A stretch of 20,511 bases of DNA from Vulcanimicrobiota bacterium (GCA_014305015.1 JACRUB010000018.1:1-20511), one strand, 5' to 3'. Shown: positions 1 through 8,663, counted from the stretch's first letter. Notes: generated from the sequence alone by a model not told the origin. Program-made: numbers and translations.

Positions 1-2
1 TC

Positions 3-905
3 ACTGCGATTAACGCCCTTAAGAAGGAACGCAACGCCGTTATTCTCGCGCACAATTATCAAGTGCCGGAAATCTTCCATCTGGTTGCGGATATCGTCGG
101 AGATTCACTCGGGCTGGCCCTCGATGCTGCAAAAACCGATGCGGACGTGATTGTTCTGTGCGGCGTGCACTTTATGGCCGAGACCGCAAAACTCGTCAAC
201 CCTTCGAAAACCGTTCTGGTGCCGGACTTACGCGCGGGCTGTTCGCTTGCCGAGTCGATTACCGCCGCCGACGTGCGCCTCATGCGCGAACGCTATCCGA
301 ATACCCCGGTCGTGACGTATGTGAACACGTCGGCCGAAGTCAAAGCCGAGTCGGATATCTGCTGCACGTCCGGCAACGCGGTCAAGATCGTCAAATCGCT
401 CGGCGCCGGGCGCATTATTTTTCTGCCCGATGAGTATCTTGCCAAGTACGTCGCGTCCGAAGTGCCGGAAGTCGAAGTCATTGCGTGGAAAGGCCACTGC
501 GAAGTGCACGAACGCTTCACGGCCAAGGACATCCGCAGGTATCGCGAAGGCGACCCGACGCTCCAAGTCCTTGCGCATCCCGAATGCCCACCCGATGTTC
601 TGGCGGAAGCCGATTATGTCGGCTCGACCGCCGGCATGCAGCGCCACGTCGGTGAGCTGGCAGCAGCGCAGAGGAGCCCGCGTGTCGTGATGATTACCGA
701 ATGCTCGATGGCGGATAATGTCGCGGTGCTCTATCCCAACGTCGATTTCGTGCGACCGTGCAACCTATGCCCGCACATGAAACGCAATTCTCTTCCGAAA
801 ATCTTGACGAGCTTGCAAACCATGACGTACGAAGTCACCATCGATCCGGCAATTGCGCAATCTGCGCGGCGTGCCGTCGAACGGATGCTGGAGTTTAGCC
901 GGTGA
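3..905 (+). CDS. nadA: Quinolinate synthase NadA, 5'-truncated by window edge
   Basis: NadA condenses iminoaspartate with dihydroxyacetone phosphate to quinolinate, using a [4Fe-4S] cluster in the cytosol. The frame is open from base 3. The residues before the GTG at 63 (LKKERNAVILAHNYQ) are the conserved NadA N-terminus, so that GTG is not the start and the gene begins upstream of the window. Three cluster cysteines are visible: in CGVHFMAE (codon at 159), in GHCEVH (codon 498) and in CNLCPHMKRN (codon 768; an extra Cys lies at 759). The GDSLGLALDA and YVNTSAEVKAESD motifs are also present. The TGA stop overlaps the GTG start of nadB by 4 nt (GTGA), so the two are probably translationally coupled. 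Function is secure; only the 5' end is missing. Confidence 0.96.
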   Translation, partial: TAINALKKERNAVILAHNYQVPEIFHLVADIVGDSLGLALDAAKTDADVIVLCGVHFMAETAKLVNPSKTVLVPDLRAGCSLAESITAADVRLMRERYPNTPVVTYVNTSAEVKAESDICCTSGNAVKIVKSLGAGRIIFLPDEYLAKYVASEVPEVEVIAWKGHCEVHERFTAKDIRRYREGDPTLQVLAHPECPPDVLAEADYVGSTAGMQRHVGELAAAQRSPRVVMITECSMADNVAVLYPNVDFVRPCNLCPHMKRNSLPKILTSLQTMTYEVTIDPAIAQSARRAVERMLEFSR

Positions 906-2422
906 GAACCGATGTCGTCATCGTCGGTGCCGGCATCGCCGGTCTGATGGCTGCACTCAAGGTGGCGCCGCTCGAGGCAGTCGTGATCTGCAAGAATCAT
1001 CTCGGGAGCGGCGCTGCAACCGATTGGGCGCAGGGTGGAATCGCGGCCGCAATGGGACCGGATGACTCTCCAACTCTGCACTCGCTCGATACGCAGAGAG
1101 CGGGCGCGGGCATTGCGAACCGCGACATCGTCGATATCCTCACCCGCGATGCACCGGCGCAGATCGAAGAATTATTGGAACTCGGCGCGCATTTCGATCG
1201 CACCGCACGGGGCGATCTCGCTCTCGGGCGAGAAGCGGCCCACAACCGGCGCCGCATCGTTCGCGCCGGTGGCGATGCGACCGGGCATGAAATTCTCAAG
1301 ACGCTCGTCGCCGCGGTTCGCGCGACGCCCTCAATTCGCGTCCTCGAAGAAACAACGGCTGTGGAGCTGCTCACGGATGGAACGCACGCGCGCGGAATTA
1401 TCGCAAGCGAGGTTCGCTCTGGTAACCTGATCGCAATTCATGCAGATGCGACGATTCTGGCCACCGGCGGAATCGGCCACCTCTATTCGCGCACGACGAA
1501 CCCGCCGGAAGCGTGCGGCGATGGGATCGCGATCGCGGCCCGTGCCGGTGCGCTGCTTGCGGATATGGAGTTCGTGCAATTTCATCCGACGGCGCTCGAT
1601 ACCGGCGCCGACCCGATGCCGCTCGCAACGGAGGCACTCCGCGGCGAAGGCGCCATTCTTATCAATGCTGCCGGCAAGCGGTTTATGAGCGAGGTTCATA
1701 AGGATGCCGAACTCGCTCCGCGGGATATCGTTGCACGCGCCATCTTTGCAGAAGAGAAAGATGGGCAGGTCTTTTTGGATACACGCGATGCGATCGGCGC
1801 CGCCATCGACGAGCGGTTTCCAACCGTTGCAGCCGCGTGCCGCAAAGCAGGCATCGATCCGGTTTTCCAGGCAATACCGATTGCGCCCGCCGCCCACTAT
1901 CACATGGGCGGCATCGCGGTCGACCGGTGGGGACGCACGTCGCTCTCGAGACTCTGGGCGGCGGGCGAGGTAAGTGCGAGCGGGATGCATGGCGCAAACC
2001 GGCTTGCCAGCAACTCCCTGCTCGAAGCGCTTGGCTTTGCAACGCGCGTCGCTACGGCAATTAAAAACACGACGGCGCCAAGCGCACGCCCTATGAAAGC
2101 AACCGCCGCAACCCCGACACCGTATGCAAGCGCCGCGGAATTGGTCGCCGTCGCCGAGTTGCGCAGGCAAATGTACGAAAATGTCGGTCTCGTTCGAAAT
2201 GCCCCCGGCCTGCAATCCGCGCTGGAGACGCTTGCATCGATCGCACGGCGCTTTGCGAATCCCTCGCTCGAATTGCGCAACTTGCTCGATGTCGGCCTTT
2301 TGGTAACCGAAGCGGCACTCAAGCGGGAGGAGAGCCGCGGCAGTCATTACCGCAGCGATTATCCGCACACCCTCAGCGAATTCGCAAAACGCTCGTTTAG
2401 CACGCTCGAAGGCGCCGCGTAG
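902..2422 (+). CDS. nadB: L-aspartate oxidase NadB
   Basis: NadB is an FAD enzyme that oxidises L-aspartate to iminoaspartate, the substrate of NadA. The 506-residue length is normal. Residues 9-14 are the dinucleotide-binding GAGIAG. Further family blocks are HNRRRIVRAGGDATGHEI (about residues 115-132), ATGGIGHLYSRTTNP, the active-site stretch EFVQFHPTAL, EALRGEGAIL, and HYHMGGIAVD followed by the C-terminal FAD block GMHGANRLASNSLLEAL. These distinguish it from succinate/fumarate dehydrogenase flavoproteins only in detail, but the nadA and nadC neighbours settle the call. The GTG start overlaps the nadA stop by 4 nt. nadC follows after 4 nt. Confidence 0.96.
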   Translation: MRTDVVIVGAGIAGLMAALKVAPLEAVVICKNHLGSGAATDWAQGGIAAAMGPDDSPTLHSLDTQRAGAGIANRDIVDILTRDAPAQIEELLELGAHFDRTARGDLALGREAAHNRRRIVRAGGDATGHEILKTLVAAVRATPSIRVLEETTAVELLTDGTHARGIIASEVRSGNLIAIHADATILATGGIGHLYSRTTNPPEACGDGIAIAARAGALLADMEFVQFHPTALDTGADPMPLATEALRGEGAILINAAGKRFMSEVHKDAELAPRDIVARAIFAEEKDGQVFLDTRDAIGAAIDERFPTVAAACRKAGIDPVFQAIPIAPAAHYHMGGIAVDRWGRTSLSRLWAAGEVSASGMHGANRLASNSLLEALGFATRVATAIKNTTAPSARPMKATAATPTPYASAAELVAVAELRRQMYENVGLVRNAPGLQSALETLASIARRFANPSLELRNLLDVGLLVTEAALKREESRGSHYRSDYPHTLSEFAKRSFSTLEGAA

Positions 2423-2426
2423 CCCC

Positions 2427-3263
2427 GTGCACGCGTTCTTGCTCGAACCGGTTGTGCGCGCTGCGCTGCTTGAAGATCTCTCACACGGAACCGATCTAAC
2501 GACCGATGCCATCGCCGGTGCGGACCAACGCGCCACCGCGCATATTGTAGCTCGGAGCGCCGGAACGATTTACGGACACGGGTGTGCACGTGCTGCCTTT
2601 ACGTTGCTCGATTCCGGCTCTGAGTATACGGCCCACGTGCCGGACGGCGGCACGGCATCCGGCGATCAGCGCGTCGCCACAATTTCTGCACGCGCCCGAG
2701 CCGTCTTAACTGCAGAGCGCACGGCGCTCAACTTTCTGTGCCGGCTCTCAGGAATTGCAACGGCAACGCGCGCGCTTGCCGATCTGGTCGCCGAGTATCC
2801 CGCTCGCGTGATCGATACGCGAAAAACAACGCCAGGATTGCGCGCACTCGAGAAAGCAGCCGTGCTGGCAGGCGGCGGCGCGAACCACCGGTTTGGGCTC
2901 GACGACGGCGTCCTCATCAAAGACAATCACATCGCGGTTGCCGGCAGCATCTCTGCGGCGGTCGCGGCCGTACGCAAGCACACCGGCCACATGGTAAAAA
3001 TCGAAGTCGAAGTCGATACGCTCGGGCAGTTGCGCGAGGCGTTAGAATTGAACATTGACGCGGTGCTCTTAGACAACATGCCGCCCGAACAACTACGCGA
3101 GGCAGTACAGCTCGTCGCCGGGCGCGTCGTTACCGAGGCCTCGGGTGGCATCACTCCGCAGCGCATCGCATCGGTCGCCGCAACCGGTGTCGATCTGATT
3201 TCAGTAGGGTGGATTACACACAGTGCGCCCGCACTTGATCTCGGCTTGGACATCACACTCTGA
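2427..3263 (+). CDS. nadC: Nicotinate-nucleotide pyrophosphorylase (carboxylating) NadC
   Basis: NadC (quinolinate phosphoribosyltransferase) converts quinolinate and PRPP to nicotinate mononucleotide, CO2 and PPi. It has 278 residues, the usual length. Conserved blocks are ERTALNFLCRLSGIAT, VIDTRKTTPGLRALEK (substrate-binding Arg and Lys), GGGANHRFGLDDGVLIKDNH, KIEVEVDTLGQLREAL, AVLLDNM and the phosphate-binding EASGGI near the C-terminus. The start is GTG 4 nt after the nadB stop. Its TGA shares an A with the ATG of the next gene, which implies coupled translation. The gene order nadA-nadB-nadC is a classical de novo NAD operon. Confidence 0.96.
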   Translation: MHAFLLEPVVRAALLEDLSHGTDLTTDAIAGADQRATAHIVARSAGTIYGHGCARAAFTLLDSGSEYTAHVPDGGTASGDQRVATISARARAVLTAERTALNFLCRLSGIATATRALADLVAEYPARVIDTRKTTPGLRALEKAAVLAGGGANHRFGLDDGVLIKDNHIAVAGSISAAVAAVRKHTGHMVKIEVEVDTLGQLREALELNIDAVLLDNMPPEQLREAVQLVAGRVVTEASGGITPQRIASVAATGVDLISVGWITHSAPALDLGLDITL

Positions 3264-3835
3264 TGGCACCCGTAAAAATCGAACCGAGCGATGCGCTCGT
3301 CATCGTGGATCCACAGAACGATTTTTTGCCCGGCGGATCGCTCGCGGTCGCGGATGGAAATCGCATTTTCGAACCCATCAACCTCGTTATGCCGCTCTTT
3401 GAGCACGTGCTCGCAACGCGCGATTGGCACCCGGAAGATCATGCGTACTTCGAGCACAACGGCGGCATCTGGCCGCTTCACTGCCTCGCGGACTCGCAAG
3501 GCGCCGAGTTCTCGCCGCTGCTCGATACCACGCACATCGAACTTGTCATGAGTAAGGGCACCGATCCCGATACCGACGGCTATAGTGCTTTCGCCGGCAC
3601 GGATCTTGCAGAGCAACTGCACACACGCGGCGTCAAACGGCTTTTCATTTGCGGACTCGCAACCGATTATTGCGTCAAGATGACCTCGATCGAAGCCAAG
3701 CACTATGGATTCGAAGCTTTCGTGCTCACCGATGCTGCCGCGGCCGTCAACCTCAAGCCAAACGACGAAGCAAATGCGCTCGCTGATATGCAGGGGCACG
3801 GCGTGACGCTCATGTCCACCGCAGAGTTGCATTAG
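3263..3835 (+). CDS. pncA: Nicotinamidase (PncA-type isochorismatase-fold hydrolase)
   Basis: PncA hydrolyses nicotinamide to nicotinate and ammonia, the first step of the deamidating NAD salvage route. All catalytic residues are visible in the 190-residue protein: the triad D16 (in VDPQNDFLPGG), K98 (in SKGTDPD) and C137 (in GLATDYCVKMT), plus the metal ligands D54, H56 (in TRDWHP) and H73 (in WPLHC). It follows nadC with a 1-nt stop/start overlap, so salvage entry and de novo synthesis share one operon. A nicotinate phosphoribosyltransferase, needed to use the product, is not in the window. Confidence 0.95.
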   Translation: MAPVKIEPSDALVIVDPQNDFLPGGSLAVADGNRIFEPINLVMPLFEHVLATRDWHPEDHAYFEHNGGIWPLHCLADSQGAEFSPLLDTTHIELVMSKGTDPDTDGYSAFAGTDLAEQLHTRGVKRLFICGLATDYCVKMTSIEAKHYGFEAFVLTDAAAAVNLKPNDEANALADMQGHGVTLMSTAELH

Positions 3836-5368
3836 GTGGCTTACAAGGACCGGATTCTCGAGGTTGAACCGCTGGGTACGGAATTCGTTCCCGAGCAAGC
3901 GCGGCACGGAACGCCACGTGCGCTTTTCGGGCTGTGGTTCTCGGCGAATGCCGAGATTGCAACCTGGATGGTCGGCCTTTTTACGGTTGCGCTTTACGGA
4001 ACAAGCCTGCGAGGCGCGATCGCCGGCATCATCATCGGCAATCTTATGGGGTTTGGATTGCTCGGCATTCTTTCAACATTCGGCCCACGATACGGCATTC
4101 CGCAAATGGTTGCATCGCGGCTAGCGTTCGGGTGGAGCGGAAACGCGCTACCGGCAGCGCTGAGTTTTCTCGCCGGCGTCGGGTGGTTTGCAATCAATAC
4201 GGTCTTCGGCTCGTATGCGCTGCAATCGGTTACCGGTTTGAATTATTTCCTGAGCCTGGTGCTGATGTTGGGGTTGCAAATCGCGCTCGCCGTCTACGGC
4301 TATAACATGATTCATGCCTTCGAGCGTGTTGCGGCCTACTTACTTGCTGCTGGCTTTATCGTACTTGGAATTCTCACATTCTCGAAAGCAAATTTTGGCG
4401 CGCCCTTTAATAGTCACGCGCCATTTGCCGCCGGCGGCGAACTTGGCGGATTCATCCTTGCAACCGCGCTCGGCTTCTCCTACGCAATGGGATGGGTGCC
4501 GTGCGCCTCGGACTATTCGCGGTATCTTGCCTCGAGCACGAGCGCGCGAAAAATCTGGTTGTACTCATTTCTTGGGTGCGCGGTTCCGTGTATTCTCCTT
4601 GAAATTATGGGTGCCGCAACGATTAGCGCGACAGGCAACATCGATCTTTCGAACGCGAGTCCGACGCAAGCGATCAATGCACTGCTGGGATCCGGTCTTG
4701 TTGCAAAGATCGTGCTTTTAACGGTAGTTCTCGGAACGCTGACTTCAAACTGCATGAATCTGTACTCGGGCGCACTAGCCGCGCTTGTCGTAAAGTTTCC
4801 AACCCCGTCGCCAAGAGGTCCGCTCACGATCGCCGCGGTCTTCGCGGTAATCACCACAGCACTGCTGCTCGTAGCTCATGCTGCCCCGCTCGCAATTCTC
4901 CTAACCGCCGCAACCACGGCCCTCATTGTCGGTATCGCTGCGCGCTTTTCGCTGCCGCGCTGGCAGGCGGCGATTTTCGTTGGCATCGTCGGCGCGCTCT
5001 TAGCTACCGGCGGCGGGCATCCGGATAAGACCGCTGCGCTTTACACCGACGGGCTTTTGCTTCTTTCGTATTGGGCTTCGCCTTGGGCGGCTGTGGTGTT
5101 CGTTGATTGGACGTTCCGGCGTCACCGCGGATATCACGCAAACGACGCCTTTCAGGATTCTCCGGCTATCCGGCCGGGAACGCTTGCGTGGCTCGGCGGG
5201 CTTGCCGCATCAATCCCATTTTGGAATCAGGCTTGGTTCACCGGCCCATTCGCGGCAAACCATCCACAATACGGGGATCTCTCCTACTATGTCGGTTTTA
5301 TCGTGGCGGCACTCCTTATGCTGATAACGCGCAAGAAACGCACCGCTGCGGCCGATGTATCCGCATAG
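3836..5368 (+). CDS. NCS1-family nucleobase/vitamin permease
   Basis: This 510-residue polytopic inner-membrane protein, with about 12 hydrophobic segments, belongs to the NCS1 (purine-cytosine permease) family. The hallmarks are the N-terminal block EQARHGTPRALFGLWFSAN followed by helix 1, and the helix containing GFSYAMGWVPCASDYSRYL. NCS1 carriers are cation symporters or uniporters for cytosine, purines, allantoin, hydantoins, thiamine or, in yeast Nrt1, nicotinamide riboside. The GTG start directly abuts the pncA stop with no spacer. That placement makes uptake of nicotinamide or another NAD precursor plausible, but the substrate cannot be read from the sequence. A nucleobase transporter is the alternative. 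Confidence 0.85.
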   Translation: MAYKDRILEVEPLGTEFVPEQARHGTPRALFGLWFSANAEIATWMVGLFTVALYGTSLRGAIAGIIIGNLMGFGLLGILSTFGPRYGIPQMVASRLAFGWSGNALPAALSFLAGVGWFAINTVFGSYALQSVTGLNYFLSLVLMLGLQIALAVYGYNMIHAFERVAAYLLAAGFIVLGILTFSKANFGAPFNSHAPFAAGGELGGFILATALGFSYAMGWVPCASDYSRYLASSTSARKIWLYSFLGCAVPCILLEIMGAATISATGNIDLSNASPTQAINALLGSGLVAKIVLLTVVLGTLTSNCMNLYSGALAALVVKFPTPSPRGPLTIAAVFAVITTALLLVAHAAPLAILLTAATTALIVGIAARFSLPRWQAAIFVGIVGALLATGGGHPDKTAALYTDGLLLLSYWASPWAAVVFVDWTFRRHRGYHANDAFQDSPAIRPGTLAWLGGLAASIPFWNQAWFTGPFAANHPQYGDLSYYVGFIVAALLMLITRKKRTAAADVSA

Positions 5369-5388
5369 GTATTCCCAAGCCTACAGAA

Positions 5389-5394
5389 TAGGAG
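5389..5394 (+). promoter_or_regulatory. Shine-Dalgarno site deciding a TTG start
   Basis: TAGGAG ends 6 nt before TTG at 5401. It supports this TTG as the start of the ABC ATPase, because the protein then begins LSVEHVRKSFG, the normal N-terminus of the family, and no ATG or GTG lies close by. Confidence 0.7.
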
Positions 5395-5400
5395 CCTCTT

Positions 5401-6294
5401 TTGCTCTCAGTCGAGCATGTTCGCAAAAGCTTCGGCAACCTGACCGCCGTGCGGGACATTTCATTTAAGATTGAGCGCGGGGCGACATTCGGGCTGCTCG
5501 GTCCGAACGGTGCCGGCAAAACCACAACGATGCGAATGATCCTCGGCATCTTGACGCCGGATGCGGGGAGCATGACCTGGGATGGCGCGCGGATCGACGG
5601 CAAAATGCGGCGACGCTTCGGGTATCTTCCCGAAGAGCGCGGGCTGTACGGCAAAATGAAGGTGCGCGAGCAGATTGCGTATTTCGGGCGGCTGCACGGC
5701 CTCGTCGAACCGGAAGTGAGCAAACGCGCCGACTATTGGATCGAACATCTTCGCCTCGGCGATTATGCAAGCCGGCCGACGGGCGAACTCTCAAAAGGCA
5801 ACCAGCAAAAGGTTCAAGTGGCGTGCTCCGCCGTGCACGAGCCGGAGCTGCTCGTTCTAGACGAACCATTTTCCGGACTCGACCCCGTCAACGCCGACAT
5901 GTTGCTAGGTACCCTCAAAGATTTGCGTTCGCGCGGAACCACACTCGTTCTCTCCAGCCATCAAATGTGGCAACTCGAAGATCTCTGCACCGAATTCACC
6001 ATCATCAGCAACGGAGAAAATCGCGCCTCGGGAACGCTCGCCCAGTTGCGCGCGGAGTGCCCGACGCGTGTACTGCGCGTCGAACCCGCGAGCGGCGCGG
6101 TGCGCGGCGTGCTCGATCGCGTGCCGGGCGCACGCGCCATGGGAAATGAGAACGGCGCGGTTGATTATGAAGTTGCCGTTGCGACGCCTCTCCCGGAGAT
6201 TTTGCGAGAGCTCGTTGCCGCGGATGCAATCACCCGTTTCGAATCGATCGAACCCAGCCTGCACGACATCTATATCCGCGCGACGGGAGCCTAA
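5401..6294 (+). CDS. ABC transporter ATP-binding protein, ABC-2/NatA type
   Basis: This cytosolic ATPase of an ABC-2 exporter has 297 residues. The Walker A motif is GPNGAGKTT (residues 34-42). The signature motif is LSKGNQQ, a variant of LSGGQ usual in this subfamily, and the Walker B/D-loop is LLVLDEPFSGLDP. A switch histidine follows in LSSHQMWQ. The last 75 or so residues form the C-terminal extension (DUF4162 type) that ends ESIEPSLHDIYIRATG. The partner permease starts 4 nt downstream. The substrate is unknown: NatA-like pairs have been linked to sodium or antibiotic efflux, and nothing here decides. Confidence 0.92.
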   Translation: MLSVEHVRKSFGNLTAVRDISFKIERGATFGLLGPNGAGKTTTMRMILGILTPDAGSMTWDGARIDGKMRRRFGYLPEERGLYGKMKVREQIAYFGRLHGLVEPEVSKRADYWIEHLRLGDYASRPTGELSKGNQQKVQVACSAVHEPELLVLDEPFSGLDPVNADMLLGTLKDLRSRGTTLVLSSHQMWQLEDLCTEFTIISNGENRASGTLAQLRAECPTRVLRVEPASGAVRGVLDRVPGARAMGNENGAVDYEVAVATPLPEILRELVAADAITRFESIEPSLHDIYIRATGA

Positions 6295-6298
6295 GGCA

Positions 6299-7531
6299 TT
6301 GAACGCATTCATCACGGTTCTCTCGGCGGAAATAATGCGGCGAATCCGGTCGCGCCCGTTTCTTCTCGGCGTCGCGCTTGGCATCTTCGCGATTGCGCTC
6401 ATGATCAAGGCACCGGCGCTGCTCGGCGGTGCGCTCACCCATGCGAGCGATGCGATCGTGCTCGGCGGCCCCCCCGCGCTGACGTCGCGCGGCGCGGAGT
6501 TGCTCAAGAAAGACTTTGAAATCGAAGCGACGACCACCAAAACCGATGCACCGACCATGCAGTATCTGGACAGCCACAACAAGGCGGGAGCGCTGGTTGT
6601 GCTTGGCGCCGCAAACCGGCGTTTAACCGTTACCGTATACGCACGCAACTTGAGTTTCGTGAACCGGAAAACCCTCAAGACCGATCTGATGCCGCTTAAT
6701 TTGGCTATGAGCACCTCGGCAAGCGTTGCGGCAATCGACTCATCGATGAATATCCCCATCGTCGTGCAGGGAGTCGATACCAAGTTTACGAGCGAACAAG
6801 CCTCGGACGCCGCTCAAGCGATTGCCTACACGCTGCTCTTTTTTCTCTACATTTCGATTTTGATCAACAGCCAACTGGTGATGACGTCTGTCGCCGAAGA
6901 GAAAACCAGCCGCATCGCTGAGCTCCTGATCGCATCCGTCAATCCCACCTCACTGCTCGCCGGAAAAATCGCTGCGGCGGCGGTGCTGGCCGTCATTCAA
7001 ATGGCATCCTGGCTCGTCGTCGGCTATTTCCTGAGTGGCGGTACAAGCGCCCCGGCGCATGGCAGCGACGTGCAGAGCGCGAGTGCGGGCTTCGGTGCGA
7101 TCACCGCCAATATCTCGCAGCTTGACATCTTCGCGTTCATCGCGTACTTCGTGCTTGGTTTCTTGCAACTCTCGACGCTCTTTGCAGCATTCGCATCGAT
7201 GATCAACCGCACGGAAGATTTGGGCAGCGTTCAGATGCCGCTTGTTATGCCGGTCGTGGCCGCACTGTTTATTGCGATCTATGCACTCGGCTTCCCGAAC
7301 TCGCCGCTTGTCGTCGCTACGAGTTTTATTCCGATCATCTCGCCCTTTACAATGTTTGCACGCATTGCGGTAAGCGTGGTACCGCTTTGGCAAATCGCAG
7401 TATCGCTTCTCATTAACATCGCCGCGGTCTATTTCATCGCCATTGCCGCCGGCAAGATCTACCGCGTCGGCATGATGCTTTACGGACGTCCGCCCAAACT
7501 CTCACAAATGTGGGCGACGTTGCGAGGCTAG
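6299..7531 (+). CDS. ABC-2 type transporter permease (NatB-like)
   Basis: Membrane partner of the preceding ATPase. I place the start at TTG 6299, 4 nt after the ATPase stop and 9 nt after GGGAG at 6285-6289. The frame is open further upstream to 6068, but that part only antisense-mirrors the ATPase frame and would overlap it by 227 nt. The 410-residue product has one N-terminal membrane helix (about residues 18-38), a large extracytoplasmic domain (about 40-175), and then five or six helices. The family block VAEEKTSRIAELLIASVNP precedes GKIAAAAVLAV. This architecture matches NatB/YhaP exporters. Substrate unknown. Confidence 0.88.
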   Translation: MNAFITVLSAEIMRRIRSRPFLLGVALGIFAIALMIKAPALLGGALTHASDAIVLGGPPALTSRGAELLKKDFEIEATTTKTDAPTMQYLDSHNKAGALVVLGAANRRLTVTVYARNLSFVNRKTLKTDLMPLNLAMSTSASVAAIDSSMNIPIVVQGVDTKFTSEQASDAAQAIAYTLLFFLYISILINSQLVMTSVAEEKTSRIAELLIASVNPTSLLAGKIAAAAVLAVIQMASWLVVGYFLSGGTSAPAHGSDVQSASAGFGAITANISQLDIFAFIAYFVLGFLQLSTLFAAFASMINRTEDLGSVQMPLVMPVVAALFIAIYALGFPNSPLVVATSFIPIISPFTMFARIAVSVVPLWQIAVSLLINIAAVYFIAIAAGKIYRVGMMLYGRPPKLSQMWATLRG

Positions 7532-7538
7532 CAGCTCC

Positions 7539-7560
7539 AAAAGCGGCGACCGCCGCTTTT
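7539..7560. terminator. Bidirectional rho-independent terminator
   Basis: A 9-bp perfect stem, AAAAGCGGC with GCCGCTTTT, closes a 4-nt loop (GACC). The A-tract on one side and the T-tract on the other allow it to act on both strands. It lies between the convergent ABC permease (+) and glutaredoxin (-) genes, 8 nt after the permease stop and 10 nt beyond the glutaredoxin stop. Confidence 0.85.
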
Positions 7561-7570
7561 AATGCACGGT

Positions 7571-7831
7571 TCAACCGCGGGGCGGTTTGCCCCAACCGGA
7601 TTGCACGTAGTTGCCGTCAAGAACAATTGCCGGGACCGTCGGATCGTTATTCGTATAAGCGAACATGGCTTTACGTTGCGCAAGATCGTTTTGTGCATCG
7701 TGCAGCACGTACGGATAGCCGGTGCGATCGTAGTGCGCGATTGCTTGTATGCAGTAAGGACAACTGGGGCTGATGTAGAGTTCCAGGGTATGGCCGGGCT
7801 CGATGTGCTCGACGTCGAAATGCGCGTTCAT
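7571..7831 (-). CDS. Glutaredoxin-family thiol-disulfide protein
   Basis: A small cytosolic redox protein of 86 residues. The CPYC active site is at residues 24-27, directly after the first beta strand (LELYISPS). The cis-proline TVP motif is at 65-67 and is followed by AIVLDGNYVQSGWG, a typical glutaredoxin tail. The reading frame stays open far upstream, but that part is the antisense of rsmI and lacks a credible start, so the ATG at 7831-7829 is the only good choice. It reduces disulfides or mixed glutathione/thiol disulfides; no partner is evident. Its ATG interlocks with that of rsmI on the other strand, so its promoter must lie inside rsmI unless it is read from further away. Confidence 0.85.
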   Translation of the reverse strand: MNAHFDVEHIEPGHTLELYISPSCPYCIQAIAHYDRTGYPYVLHDAQNDLAQRKAMFAYTNNDPTVPAIVLDGNYVQSGWGKPPRG

Positions 7832-8663
7832 GACACTTGTCTTCGTGCCGACGCCGCTTGGCAACCTTCGGGATATCACCTTGCGCGGGCTGGACGCGCT
7901 GGAGTCGTGCGATTTGCTCGTGGCCGAAGACTCGCGCGTCGCGCGAAAGTTGCTCTCGGCACTTAAGCTTCCCGGCAAAGAGATCTGGACGTACCAGGAA
8001 CATAACATACGCGCCGTCACACCCGGAATTCTCGAACGTGCGCGCACCGGGATCGTCGCCGTCATCACCGATGCCGGCACGCCCGGAATTTCAGATCCCG
8101 GCGTCGAGCTGGTAGCACAAGCACGCGCCGCGGGCATTTCAATCGAGGTACTCCCCGGCGCAAGCGCCGCGGTCGGTGCGGCCGTGCTTGCGGGTTTTGC
8201 TTTACGGCGTTTTGTCTTCGAAGGTTTCTTTCCGCGCACGAGCACGGCGCGGCGGCGCGCCTTGCAAGCTTCATTCGCGCTTGAGATCACGTCGGTCTGG
8301 TACGAGTCGCCGCAACGCGTAATCGCAACGCTCGCAGACATCGCTGAGATCGATCCAACTCGCCGCGTGTTCGCTTTACGCGAGTATACGAAGATGCACG
8401 AGGAGCAACTCTTGGGAACCGCGTCCGAGGTCTCGCGGTCGCTTACTCAGCCGGTGCGCGGCGAGCTCGTCTTGGTGATCGAGGGCAGGGCGCTCGAGCC
8501 GCCCGCCGCGTCCGAGAACGACATCGATGACGCCATCGACGCACTGCTGCAGACCGATGCCAGCACGTCCGCAATCGCGAAAACCCTGGTCGAGCGCGGA
8601 TACGGCGAGCGCCGTCATCTCTATGCGCGCGTTACGGATCGTAAGCGCGACCCGACGAGGTGA
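7830..8663 (+). CDS. rsmI: 16S rRNA (cytidine(1402)-2'-O)-methyltransferase RsmI
   Basis: RsmI methylates the ribose of C1402 in the ribosomal decoding centre using SAM. The start is ATG 7830, because the family begins within a few residues of VPTPLGNLRDITLRGL. An ATG 27 nt upstream adds only residues antisense to the glutaredoxin gene. The protein has 277 residues in the tetrapyrrole-methylase fold. Visible blocks are AEDSRVARKLL, YQEHN, the SAM-binding VITDAGTPGISDPG, LPGASAAVGA, FVFEGFFPR, YESPQRV and REYTKMHEE. No clear Shine-Dalgarno precedes the ATG. Confidence 0.95.
   Translation: MTLVFVPTPLGNLRDITLRGLDALESCDLLVAEDSRVARKLLSALKLPGKEIWTYQEHNIRAVTPGILERARTGIVAVITDAGTPGISDPGVELVAQARAAGISIEVLPGASAAVGAAVLAGFALRRFVFEGFFPRTSTARRRALQASFALEITSVWYESPQRVIATLADIAEIDPTRRVFALREYTKMHEEQLLGTASEVSRSLTQPVRGELVLVIEGRALEPPAASENDIDDAIDALLQTDASTSAIAKTLVERGYGERRHLYARVTDRKRDPTR

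Noticed and set aside
1331..2536. 401-residue minus-strand open frame across nadB
   Set aside because: It is an Arg/Cys-rich shadow of a well-supported gene, a common effect of GC-rich third codon positions, with no recognisable domain.
2927..3907. 326-residue minus-strand open frame across nadC and pncA
   Set aside because: It is a shadow frame opposite two genes with complete catalytic motifs; it has no domain and no plausible expression signals.
6068..6298. Long upstream extension of the ABC permease frame, overlapping the ATPase gene
   Set aside because: It overlaps the ATPase by 227 nt, its Arg/Cys-rich residues are unlike the family, and TTG 6299 has a Shine-Dalgarno site and gives the normal length.
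7832..8341. Minus-strand open frame extending the glutaredoxin to 256 residues
   Set aside because: The added part is the antisense of rsmI, with Ser/Arg/Pro-rich shadow composition and no credible start; the ATG at 7831 directly precedes a complete glutaredoxin fold.
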